Shown here piece by piece: positions 1 to 11,524 of a stretch of 60,000 bases of DNA; position 1 is the stretch's first letter, and each line of letters opens with the position of its first letter. This stretch comes from Takakia lepidozioides (taxonomy: Eukaryota > Streptophyta > Takakiopsida > Takakiales > Takakiaceae). The position numbers were made by a program, and so were the translations under genes. Where the stretch lies: the NCBI GenBank assembly GCA_030704615.1, contig CM060731.1, forward strand, positions 27,096,001 through 27,156,000, written 5' to 3'. Under the pieces are notes generated by a model. That model was not told the DNA's origin, ran no database searches, and saw only the letters and a program-made list of their open reading frames with translations.

Positions 1-1007
1 CCCTGAAACAAAGAATTAACAAATCGTGTCTTTTGCGTTGCTACATGGGGCATGGATAAGTTATCATTGTCAGACTGTGCAAATCTCCATCTGAACTTTG
101 GAGTAGTGTCGAGCTTCCGCTTGCAAGAACCAAACTTCTCCTCACCTTCAAGATGTGGCACTCTTGAGACCAAAGTAGCTCCAAAAGTGCACATTTCAAT
201 TGTTTTGGCGATTTTCCCCGGGTCCCCAGATCTGTTAGCAGCTCTCAACATCAATTCAGTCATATCAGGCCTTTTCCACCACACCGACCCCTACTCGCGG
301 TACCTTGTAATTTGCTATAGAATTGCTCATACCAAGTCGTCTGTTGTCGCAACGTACAAGTCACGTCGGGGTTTTTCAGGTTGCGCATACAACCATGCAT
401 TGTGAACTGTCTCCGCAAGCTGGTTGTGCAATAAGACATGTCCGCAACATCTTCAAGTGGCATGGTCTGCTCCACGTGGAGCAAAGAAACGTCATTAGCA
501 TGTAATATGAGAAGGACAAAACTTGAGGAACTACACACAGAATTGATCGATATGGCCACAACCAACTGGTGTGTCTGCCGATCGCTGTCATTCTCACCAT
601 CCCACCACTGAATGTTTAGAAATCCATCATTGTTGCTGATTCCTCTCTCCAATCACACGGTCATGGGGTAGCGGCAGCAGGAGGAGTAGGGCCTAAACAG
701 CCCTTGGGTGACTTGGAGCGGAGGCACACATGGGGTGGGGCTCCCTAATCCGTGGGCGGTGGGGACCCTGATTAGGTTGGTCGTGGGCCGTGGTGGCTTA
801 GAGCAGGTGGGGGAACTCACAAGTGGGCTTAGTGTGAGTAGGTGTGAATTGTGGGGAAGTCTCGAGACTCAACAGGGTCGCGGGGAGTGGCCTCCAGGCT
901 CGCCACAACTCATCACAGGGAGTGAAGGGTCATCGTGGTGGTGCACCAAAAAGGACATGGGCTGCTTATGAGACCCCCGCCGACAGTCACAAATGTATAT
1001 ATAGTGA
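1..1007. other. Region without a recognisable gene
   Basis: No gene can be supported here. A 130-codon open frame on the minus strand (260-652) has no motif I recognise and may be a relic of the transposon-like coding sequence seen at 2261-2700, from which it would be separated by the hAT element at 1016-1987. The stretch 660-970 is G-rich and shows no structure I can name. Confidence 0.4.
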
Positions 1008-1995
1008 GTAGTAACCAGTGTTGGGCGGGTATATTGATTACCCTGATATACCCGTCAGGGTATATTGATATATACATATCCTGGTGTGGCAAGTTTAGGT
1101 ACTTGGATATATACCCTTACATTAGGGTATATTTTTATGACATACCCTTACCCTCAAGACATGGACAATATCTCCTACTTTTGTGAAGGGTATATGTTAA
1201 AATGAATGGTATATCTAATCAGGGTATATAAGGGTTAGGAATTAGGATATAATTGAGCGGCCTTTCATAAATGTAGCTAGGCTAGGATAGCCACCATCGA
1301 CAAATGTCCTCAGTTGTCCCCCTCACACAACCTGGCTTTCCGTTCGGCCTGATCTTTATAAACCATGGCTTCAAAGCCCTATATCCTTGAGCGACTCCTC
1401 CAAAGTTAGAGAGAGGTACTCACGATATCGTCCAAGAACTTGAGTAAAAGTATCTTTGTGAGTGTTTGGCGGTCTTCCTCTAGCCCTAACTTCGCGCGAT
1501 CCTTGTGTCAGTTGGAAAATGTCAATGTCAGGTGTCCAACACAATTTTGCTTCAGCAAGTTGGACAGGCTATGGTAAAGGGAGGTAATGAATACAAAGGT
1601 CATATGTGGAGGATACGTCACATTCCATAGTTTTTCTTCACCAGACACTCGTTGAGGAAGAAATCCGTTCTCATCAATTTTCTCTTTTACCATATAGATT
1701 GTTTCTTTTGTTTTGTATTGGAAAATACCGTAATTTTAAAAAATGATTAAATTATATATTATAACTATCCATACCCGGAAACTATTCATACCCTTAGGGT
1801 ATATTTTGGCAAATATATCCTTACCCGGGAGCATATAGAAATCTGAGAAGTTGATTTATCCATACTCGGAGGATAAATAAATTTTTGAGATTTCAATTTA
1901 TCCATACCCGGAAGGTAAATGATTTGACAAAACTAATTTACCTATATCCTAAGGATATATTGAAATCAATATACCTACCCAACACTGGTATTAAC
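1008..1995. mobile_element. Non-autonomous hAT element with 8-bp target duplication
   Basis: The element proper is 1016-1987 (972 bp). It starts CAGTGTTGGGCGGGTATATT and ends with the near-perfect inverted complement, reading AATATACCTACCCAACACTG; about 24 bp of terminal inverted repeat differs at two positions. The CAGTG tip fits the hAT terminal consensus. It is flanked by 8-bp direct repeats GTAGTAAC (1008-1015) and GTATTAAC (1988-1995), 7 of 8 identical, the duplication size of hAT. The interior is AT-rich with many GGTATAT/ATATACC motifs and no transposase, so it depends on an enzyme supplied in trans. Its ends match those of the element at 19439-20209 and the left end at 59128. Confidence 0.85.
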
Positions 1996-2260
1996 CCTGA
2001 AAACCGTGCAAGCCCGTTAAGCGACCAGGAGCTAGTGAAGCAAACAAGCGAGCCGGATGCGACCAAAGTGTGGGAAACTTACATTCCGGACAACCTACAA
2101 CCAAAGGGAATTTCCACTCAGCCCACGTAACCGAGGGTCAAGAGGGGCAGCAAGGGGGGGATCGTTATGGCCCAATGAGCAACCAAAGCTCCAAGTTGGT
2201 CTGCTGGCCAGTTTGGGAGTTAGGCGCGCGTATCAAAGTGAGTAACTATGACATGAGAGT

Positions 2261-2700
2261 TTACCTAAGTGAGGTGCGCGTCATTTTCAAGTCGCATGAG
2301 CCAAACACGCTACAAACATCATTAAAGTTGGCTTGAGCACTGTCTGCCATGAAACCTCTAAAGTTAGGCAGATGAATGTCATTTGATCGCATAACTGCAA
2401 TAAAAGAGTTTAACATCAACATCTGAGATTCTGCATCCTCCAACTGAATGTCACAGACCACAAAATCTCTTCTTCGGTCGTATAAGGATGCTTCTGCACG
2501 GATACATTCTCTAGTGTTGGCAAGCCTTTTATAAAGCATTGTTCGAGTATGGCCGACCTTTCAGATATATGTAAGAGTTACTGCCTTGTGAACAACAGTC
2601 TGAAGATTCGTGTAATACTTCCAGACATTGTCGTCACTTTTAAACATCAGGTCGTGTAATATGTAGGCAATGGGCTCCTCAGACCTAAACAACTTACAAG
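2261..2700 (-). pseudogene. Decayed transposase-like coding remnant
   Basis: The minus strand carries an open frame at 2539-2261 that extends upstream to about 2700 across a stop. It contains the segments DFVVCDIQLEDAESQ, HLPNFRGFMADSAQANFN and VCSVFGS. From memory, a GFMADSAQANWN-type string occurs in the transposase-like (MULE-related) proteins that are abundant in early land plants; I could not check this. Upstream in the same direction the frame reads EEPIAYILHDLMFKSDDNVW before a stop. No start, full catalytic core or terminal repeats are visible, so it is best read as a broken fragment. It is not the source of the hAT element just to its left. Confidence 0.4.
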
Positions 2701-2719
2701 CTCATTTTTTTGCATCAGC

Positions 2720-3140
2720 CTAGGTTAAATTACCTTTATCCTTTGATACTAGATTCAAAGATTATTTGGGCCTCATCTTTCAAACAATCACGGAATAATT
2801 TGACTCTGAATTGTTCAGGAACCGCATTCATTTCCTTGCTATCTTAAAAAAATCAAGGGAAGACTCAAAGTCCTCACTAAGACGATATTCATGATACTGT
2901 TATTTGTGCATCTTATCTACACACTCCACCTTTTGGAAACAACCTTTCGGGGCTGTTTTGATGTATTAGCATTTTCATGAGGGTTGAACAATTGGCTATG
3001 ACCCCATGGCTTCACACAATCCTTCAATGTCTATGTCTTTACCACTACAGCAGATTGTGGCTTTTACGTTTGGCACTTTTGGTCAGTCGTGACATATATG
3101 TATGCAAAATGCAAATTGCAGTCATCAATGTCAATGGAGC
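2720..3140. other. Non-coding stretch, nothing recognised
   Basis: No ORF, repeat or RNA signature that I can support. It lies between the transposase-like relic and the TGACT-rich block. Confidence 0.4.
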
Positions 3141-3149
3141 TAGCCAGAA

Positions 3150-3760
3150 GTCATATATTTGACTACGTGACTCCTTGATTTGCAGTCAAACATAGGTGAC
3201 CGGATGCATTGAGATGGTTGATACGACTACGAGTCATGTCCAACACTATACTAAGATGACGTGGGCATTCCAATGTATGACTAGATGACTGCACGACTGC
3301 ACATATCAAATGTGAGATGGTACATATGACTAACAGTCATATACATATCTATGACTGCATAACATGTCATAGTCATGTATTACTATATGACAACATGACT
3401 GTGAATGTGATGTTATGTTGTACGGTATATTTGACTAATAGTCATATATATGACTATGATTAGACGTGTCAAAAGCTTTCTATTTCAAAAATTGTTATGG
3501 TTATATACAATCAAACCACTTACGTGGTATATATATGTGTAATAGGTGTCAAGCTGATATGGATTGCTAGAGTCATAGACTGTAGTCACGATCTATGTCT
3601 ATGAGGAGGCATATCAGGTGCCACGTCAACAGTCAGCACCGCGACTGGCGTTTATAGACTATGGCGCTTATGACTGGAATGTCACAACTGACAGTGTTTT
3701 TTATCACTTGGTAGTTATGAAGTCATAAATGGCTGATACTACTACAAAACAATAGTCGTA
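3150..3760. repeat. TGACT/AGTCA-rich degenerate repeat block
   Basis: About 600 bp with roughly twenty or more occurrences of TGACT or its complement AGTCA, many arranged as short palindromes such as ATGACTAACAGTCAT (near 3330) and TTGACTAATAGTCATA (near 3430). No coding potential. It looks like a degenerate tandem or fold-back repeat; TGAC-core transcription-factor sites are a less likely alternative given the density. Confidence 0.5.
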
Positions 3761-3989
3761 ATAGCCGGAATTTATTGTAGTGTACCCTTTAACCCCTCAG
3801 ATATATATAATTGGCTCTCTTCTGTCTAACGATTCTTTCTTCTCTTTGCAGCCAGCTAAGATGGCTGCAAATTCTTGCTGTTTGGCATAGTCAATAAAAG
3901 CTATAGCAATTTGAGCCCCTAATTTGTCTAGTATCTCCATGTTGGCTACCTCCTATCATGGCTCTAGTGACAACATGCATGACCACTAG

Positions 3990-4908
3990 CGAATCCTGCA
4001 CTTATCTCATGTCTTTTGGAGCCTTGACGTACTCTTCCGAGTTAGCCATGCAGTGGGAGCTAATGTAGCAATGTTTGTGGAGCAGGTACATAGCTTCATC
4101 AACCATATGCCAAACACCATGGTTGGTTTTAGCCCAAAAGGAACACAAATAACAGCGCGCACTATCCTCTCATTTGCCACAATTGTGTGTGGGGGGTAAA
4201 AGTCATGTGACAAGGGGTTGCACAACCCTAGGCATTCATGCTTAACATTAGCACCAATGAAAATCACCACATCTATCATGTTATGCAAGAATCATTTCGC
4301 TAGAATCCCGGCTACTATTTCTTCCCACTTTGGGTCATGTTTTAATTGGACTGGCTTCCGGGGTCACAAGTTGGCAAGAACAATGGCAATACTCTTGTGA
4401 TGAATTCTCACACATGCAGGGACTAGGTTTATTGGGATGAAGGAAGCTTTCTAGCTCGCAGCCCACCTCCCCTTGGTCACAGTAAATTGGGAATGCCTAC
4501 TTCGGCCCATCTTAAGAACTCGCTAGCACGCATGCGCCGCTGAATGATGTCCAATGGCAGCTTGCGAGCGATTTCATCAGCATGCATGACCTGCAACAGC
4601 CTACTAGCCCATGCACCCTGCAACCCCGTATCAATCTTTCGTTGCTGCTCACGCTTCTAAGCTTTGGTAGAGACCGCCTTGGCCGCCTCTTCAGCCGCCT
4701 CCTCTTCGAACTTCTGGACCCAAAAATCCGAAGGAGTGACTAACTCAAGCTCGAGTCTCAGCAAGGGTTTACCCTTTGCAAATTCAATGAACTTCTATAG
4801 CTCTTCAGTGATGTGCAACTAAAACTCATGAAGAAATGTCTCCTTAAAATTTTGTTCCACGGTCAGGCGTTCTGAATCATTAAGCCTGGCTTCTGAGGAT
4901 GAGGCCAT
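3990..4908 (-). pseudogene. Decayed minus-strand ORF of unknown family
   Basis: From an ATG at 4908 the minus strand reads MASSSEARLNDSERLTVEQN, then continues through several in-frame stops with an acidic, alanine-rich stretch (FWVQKFEEEAAEEAAKA) and, further on, PKWEEIVAGILAK, a stop, and FLHNMIDVVIFIGANVKHEC within an open segment ending at 4007. The amino-acid composition looks protein-like over about 900 bp despite the stops, so this is probably an old gene or retroelement relic. I do not recognise a family. Whether the 5' and 3' halves belong to one gene is inference. Confidence 0.3.
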
Positions 4909-4949
4909 GGTTTGACGTGTTGCTAAACCCCAAAACACAAGCAAGCTCG

Positions 4950-5889
4950 CAACACCAACAACACGAATGAAAGCCGCAAGACACAATGTAAGCCGCCATT
5001 TCGTGACCCGTCACCTTTCCAATCATTTCTTGCTCGATGAAACCCCAGACTCACTGCATCACATTCATCATATTTTGAGGCCTTTCTATCCTCCATCTCC
5101 ACCAATATTCCGGACGTCCGGATTATTCTTTTTTCCTCTCAGATCACAACACTACATAGGACAAGAGGTAGCTCGGTAAGCTTGCCTGCAAAAAAGAGAG
5201 AATCTACCTCAGAGGAGTCACCAACTCTAATTCCTCATTTGCAATTGATCACTTTCAACCACCATAGAACACCAAAAGGACTCACCTTGAATCCAAGAAA
5301 ACACCTTCGCTGGGATTAAGAGCCCAAGCACCCAGTTTAAATAGCACAAATCCTAATCTAAGCAAGATGCCAGGTGGCACAGTTTTAATTGTTCAGATCC
5401 TAGTCCCCCTCAACAAGGTAATCCTAATCAAAATCTTAAAACTACGTGTTATAATAAGAGGAACCATACATAAGCTTTCCTCATAACTGAGTCCAGCAGG
5501 GTCTTCATCTTTTCCAGCTGCTTCTGTCCGTTCATCGAAAATGGGGAATAGAGGAATCCCGACCTCACAACCTACCACGTAGCAAAAATACAATGGCGAG
5601 CAGTTGGGGGTGGAAGTAACCCTAAAGTTGTTCAGCCACATTGCGAGAAGGACGGAGCCGGACCTTTGCTGCTACGCCGCAACTACCGCCGGCTTGGCTG
5701 TGCGCACTTGAGGTTCTTGTAAACAACCCTCCTGCGGCGCGTGCACCCTACGCTGTCTTTCTTTCGCTCCTTTCCATCCGTCGAGCACCATGCCCTTTCT
5801 CCTCGCGTCTTGAGGTCGTTGGTGGTGTTCTTTATCTTCTTTACCAGAGGGGGATTGCGCTGTTAGAGCTGGTACAACGGAGTGTGAAG
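4950..5889. promoter_or_regulatory. Upstream region and probable 5' leader of the SR45-like gene
   Basis: No separate gene is supported. An open frame in phase with the SR45-like CDS begins at 5641, but its translation (249 bp before the chosen ATG) is not RS-rich and does not resemble SR45. It is therefore more likely 5' untranslated sequence. The leader is pyrimidine-rich (for example 5750-5810). No clear TATA box was found. Confidence 0.4.
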
Positions 5890-8800
5890 ATGGCAAAGCC
5901 TGCGGCTAAACCAGGCAAGGTTAGACCCGCTACTCCTTCAGGGACTTCAGGCTCATCATCGTACACGGGTTCGTCATCTGCATCAGGCTCGAGGTCCAGG
6001 TCTCCGACTTCCTCCTCTTCAGGAAGTGAGACCTCAAGGAGCCGCAGCCCTCGCGTCAAGGCAAGGTTGGTCGTTTCTATTTTACTCCTTTTATTTTTAT
6101 TTATCTGAGCATGCAGTGGGGTAGGAACATTGAAACAGTTTTAAGATAAATAGACGTGGATGGAGAGTTGAGTGGGAAAGGTTGAAGTTATAGGCCCCGT
6201 TAGGGTTTAGTGCCTTCGTCAGATCAGTAGCGAGAATGAGGCATCCTATTGGATATATTTGGGAAGTTGAAGACATGTAGAGTCTTAACAAGGTGGATTT
6301 AATCCGATTTCCATGTAGTGGGTCGTCCAGAGGCCCTTAGAGAGTAATGGTTTGCCACAATGTGATCTCAGGTCGGATAAGTCTGTAGCCACTCGTGTAT
6401 TTTATCTCTTTGTTGCTTCCACACTAAGCAGCTTGACAATTTGATTGTGGATTGCATGATAGTACTCAAATATGTGAGTTCTTTTCACCTCATGTAGCCT
6501 GTATGGTTGTCCACAAGCCATTGATAGACGCCATGGTTAGTCTTTGGATGGGTTTCCCGCTTTGCTGCCACTCTATTTTCAACATTGCAATAATTATTAA
6601 ACATTACGAGCAGGAAACTCTTCCTCAGATATCGGCAGAAAACATTGGAAGAACACAGTCCTTGATATTTGTGGGGTGATGAAGCCATCATATAGTCTTG
6701 GGGTTCAGCCTTTATGTGCACCGGGGAAGCAGAACTTTATTTTTAGTGTTTACCACCTTTATGGAGCATGTCTTTTGGGTGGGACATACCAGCTAGCATC
6801 TGCCTGGAGGAAGGATCATCGTGTTATTATCTATTGGTTGTCAATCCTGTACATTGGTGCCAGGCTGTAAGGGAGCAGAGACTAACACTGGCAGAAACAA
6901 ACTTTGATATTTTTCTCCTACCTGGGTGTTGCTCTTTGAAGGCTAACCATAAACTACAGTCCAAAAGTAGTGTGTATGCTAGTGAACTTCTTCATCTTAA
7001 AACTTATGTATTATACGTCACAGTGATGGTGCTCCAGGAAGGAAAAAGGTACGGTCAGCCTCGCCTGCAGCAAAGAAGGCTTCTCCAGCAAAGTAAGTGT
7101 CTGCGTCTTTCCTTCGTTGTGGTCCCCCCTGCTTGTAGCTGGTACCAGGGACTGTAGTATCATGGGCTGCTCGTATGGTAGTTCTGCCTATCCTATCTCC
7201 CATCCTAAGGTTCTCTCTTCTCAAGCTGGTTGGACATTGATCCCTATGGGCTGTCCTTGATTTCTTAGTACTATGCTAGAGGATCCCCTGTTATAGCTGG
7301 TGTCAAAGACACGAGTCAGATGGATTGGGTGGAACTCGTGAAAATAGCAGTTTACTATTAGGGCAGGGGGAATATGAGAGTAACATGCAGCCTTAGCTTG
7401 CATAATGTACACCAGGGAGAAGGTCCCTTCGCCAGTTAATATTGCAGGTTCAATTGCAGGTTAATATTCAGTTGCAGGTTAATATTTTGTTTTTTGACTT
7501 TGTTGAAAATATGCCTGGATTACAGGAAATTACCTACTCCTGAGTCAACTGTGTTGCATGTTGGCTGCCTTACCCGCAATGTGAATGAAGCTCATTTGAA
7601 AGAGATTTTTGGTACGCACTAAAACCTAAATATCATTCTAACTTTTTGGCTTTTGTGGATTTTTGCAAACTATGCGTTCGATAGTATGTTTTGGAATCAT
7701 TCTAATCCACTGATATTCTACAGGTCATTATGGTGACATTGTGCATGTGGAGCTGGCCATGGATCGCACTGTATGTGACCTCTGCACCTCGAGATGTTTT
7801 GCGTAACTGTTTGCTGCTTTAATTGTGTGTTTGAGAAAATGTGATGTTTCACATATTATCATCCAGTGCTTACGATAGGTTGGAGAATGTTAGAACTCAA
7901 GGTCTGATGTGCACATTCATATATGAAAATATTTTGCACGCCAAGGCATTTCTTACATCAGTGTCATGGGAAGGTCGAGGAACACACCTAGATACACAGC
8001 CACCTGCATAACACCCACCCCTGTCCCTGCATGGAGTAAACTGTTTTGGGTGCGACTTAAACTAATAATTAGATCTTCAAGAAGATTTTCTCTAGCAGCT
8101 GTGTTACCTGTTTTGTGTTTGGTGAGACAGGACTTGCAACTGCAGATAGGGCATCTTTTTAGGTCTTTCGGATACTGTGATTGCAAAGCCAACAGGGTCA
8201 GGAGAGAGTAAGGTTCTTGTGGGCTAATCTTGATTTGGTGGGTCCAATTTGGGCTTGGCCTTTCCTCAACGGTGGTTTAGGTCAACTTGCCGAAGGGATT
8301 TGGGTATGTGGAGTTCAAGACCAGGGTTGATGCTGAGAAGGCCCAGCAGCATATGGATGGGGTCAGTAAACCCCTTGACATTGAGAATCTGCTTTCGTGG
8401 ATTGATTATTTCTCTCATAAATCAAGTTATGGTAACCATGCTTGCAGCTGATGATTAAAGTTTTCTTGAGAGCCTACCTCTGCCTGTATTATGTAAACAT
8501 TCGAATAGCCCCATGCAATGTGTTGGGAATCTAGGAGCCTAGTAGTCTCACTCAATGGTTTCACAAGGACACTCAGAGCAATTTGTACGAACTTGAAGTT
8601 ATCATTGCTATGCAGTGAGGTCTAAGTCTTAGATGTGGAATCAACTCCTTTCACTGTCGATTTTGTATTTTCACACTTGGCAGATGGCTACTGTGACAGA
8701 TATAATGTTGAAGTATGCTTTAACTTTAATCCTGCATGAGGCAGTTCGTCTCACGTGACGTGGGGTTTTCTCTTTTTGTTTTCTGTAGCTCTAATGTGTC

Positions 8801-11524
8801 CTGCAGGCTTTCTCTGGACAGAATAAATATCTTTCCTTTTTATCTAGCATCCTGTGTATCATTAGAGGAATCTATATTGTGTAAGATTTGGGTGCAGGGT
8901 CAGATAGACGGGAATGTGGTGAGTGCGCAGTTCATATTGTTGCCACGAAAGAGGCCATCACCACCACCTCGCAAGAGGGAGATTTCCCCCCATCCTCAGA
9001 GGGATGATGGAGTGCGAGAACTTCTTCCTCGTGATGGTCTTAAGGGTGCTCCCCGCCGCCGTGAATGTAAGTCATTGATGTCTGCCTTGTTTGCTTGAGT
9101 AGTTAGATCCTTTCAGTCTTGAGTAGGAGTTGGGCAGAGGATTGCATGCAAAGTGTCATCCTCCACTTCTAGTCCACCTTTCTCTACTGTTGCATGATAG
9201 ATTATGGTTTTTGTTGAATAATGGTTCTGATTGCTCGTCTAATACTGGTTCTCAGCCCCACTTCCACCTCGCCGGCGATCCCCATCTCCACCCCCACGCA
9301 GACGATCTGTATCTCCTCGCCGTCGAGGGGGCGCTGCCTCTCCGCCCCGCCGGCGCCCCCCTGTCTCATCTCCCCCTCGTAGGCGCTCTCCTTCACCTTT
9401 TCGTCGCAGACGCCGCTCTCCAATCCGGTATACCTATTGCATCTCTCTTCCCTTGTTGTTTGTGTCAACTCTGATTGTATTGACTTCGTGCATCTGAGTA
9501 GAATGCTTTCTTGCAGTGCAGTCTTCTTCTCTGGCTTTCATATGAATTATCAGTTGGTTGTTTGTAGGTCTTCCCCCAGGAGGAATAGAGGCAGCCCGGC
9601 TGCACGGCAACGCTCCCCAGTCTCCTACAGACGCAGGTAAATTTTCCTGCAGTGCCTCTGAATCCTGTATGAGATGGTGCACCGTTTACTCCAATTCTGA
9701 ACAGGGCAGATTGTACACATCAACGAACAACAGTACTATCTGGTTGTGCATCAACTGATGGATGAAGTGAGGTAGTGAGAGAAACAACAGGGACAAGGTT
9801 ATGCATGCAAATGCACCTAGCTAAGTTTTGGGGAAGGCCTGGGCAGAATCAAATTTGGGTATGTGATCAGATTGGGAAGATCCAGTGAGGTTATTGAGGA
9901 ACAAACCAAAAAAAATCTCTCTTCATAGGTTTGCCATTGTCTGTAAGAATTTGTGCTAGAACTGCTGCCTCCACCTCTTTTAGTAGTGGACTTTTCCAAG
10001 ACTCCTAACCTAACTTTTGGATTTTGTGTTAGGACATCTCAGTGCCAACAGCCTACAGTGTCTTGATGTCCAGTTTGCCTTCATGCCCCTTGTTTTATTC
10101 TGGAATGACACAGATCACCAGCACCAGTGAGACGGGGGCGGACACCCCCACGCAGGTCATCCCCACCACCACAACGCCGGACCCGCTCTCCTGCGCCCCG
10201 GCGGCCATTGCGCTCTCGTTCACGATCACGTTCAGCTCCTCGAAGGTATACATATGCATGCAAATACCAGCTGTAGTGGTTGCACTTCACTTATACATGC
10301 TCCATGATATTTCCTCTGATAGTTTGTGGTGTTCTGTGAGATGGGAGATATATGGTATTGGACAGATGCTCAGATGTCTGTGTAGAGCCCATGAAACTGG
10401 TGAACATATGTGGCATCTTCTTCCTGGTTTGTCTTTCTGTTGACGTGTTCGGTTCCTTCTTTGTGACATTTTGATGTTGGTATGTCCTGTATGGTTGGGC
10501 TTTTTATTGACTTTTGGGAGATTTGAAAGTTTGACTAATATTTTCCGAAGTCTGTGGGGGTACATGTTTCATGTGCATCCTAGACCTCAGTAGTGTGTAT
10601 TCCTGATTTGTGACATTTTAATTCTTCTATGGTATTCAAGGTCTGGCTTCAAAACATTCTTCCTGTTCTTTCGTTAGCTTGAGGGAGTTGCTATTTTTAT
10701 GTGAGAACTGTTTGAGGATTTGGGTGTTGGTACTGGATTTGGATTGATGCATGTTTTTCAGATATGGTCATTAAGGTGGTGTAGTGTGGTGTATGTAGGG
10801 TGCGCGCTTCCCCAAGAAAACGGGTTAAGTCAACCTCTTACTCTTCCGACTCACCAAGCCCTGCGAAGGTCTGGCATTGCACTAAGTTAGCGTTTACTTC
10901 CGATTGTTTGTTCCAAATTAAATTTGTGGTGGCAGGGGGTAGCTGTTCTTGAAGTTTGCAAACCTTGTTACCCACCAGGGGTTGCCCTATCTGCTTTCCA
11001 AGATGGGGATGCAATCATGCTCCTGAAATGTTGCCAGAATTATGAGGAAGTGATTAAATGAGTCTCTGGTGATTGGTGGTATTCAGTTTCAAGATATCTC
11101 AATCTGCACCAGTTAAATGTTAGTTTTGTCTGTATATAACATCCATTTGTTTTGTTGAAGGGGCACAGAAGTTGCTTTCGTTTTAAATACTCATGACTGC
11201 TGGTTGGTTGGCATGACTGTAGGGTTCTCCCCCACCTCGTGTCACCAAGAAGACCTCCAAAAGCCACAGTCCTAAGAAGTATGTTAATAAATCCTACAGT
11301 CCCATATCTGCTCTTGTAAGTTTCTTTACAGTAGTCACTATACTATGCGCACAGTTGTATTGAAAGGAAATATGCGGGGTTTTAATTTAGCATTGTTGCT
11401 GAAGTTCAGCGAGTGGAGCATCAAGAGGTTCTAACCAGATTCTCCTCTGTATTACAGGCCTACTGCCAGGAGCAGTCCGAGCCGGAGCAGTCGTTCCTCA
11501 TCTCCATCAAAAAGCAGCCAGTGA
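5890..11524 (+). CDS. SR45-like: SR45/RNPS1-like RNA-binding splicing factor, 12 exons
   Basis: SR45 is a nuclear SR-related splicing regulator and peripheral exon-junction-complex protein (plant RNPS1). Proposed exons: 5890-6065, 7024-7092, 7526-7611, 7724-7770, 8281-8361, 8898-9066, 9256-9427, 9568-9636, 10114-10245, 10799-10868, 11223-11278, 11458-11524. They total 1194 nt, 397 residues plus stop, with every junction GT-AG and in phase. The protein starts MAKP as SR45 does, then a Ser/Arg-rich domain (about 1-80), one RRM (about 90-170) with RNP2 LHVGCL near 92 and RNP1 KGFGYVEF near 131, then a long RS/Pro-rich tail with many RRRSPSPP units. The segment NVNEAHLKEIFG is characteristic of SR45. 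The TGA at 11522 overlaps a consensus donor (CA|GTGAGT), so a further exon, for example 11902-11935 ending TAA, is possible. Long RS-encoding introns suggest alternative splicing. Confidence 0.88.

Noticed and set aside
5641-5889. Upstream in-frame extension of the SR45-like protein
   Set aside because: Composition is unlike SR45, which starts MAKP; the ATG at 5890 matches the family start, so the extension is treated as 5' leader.
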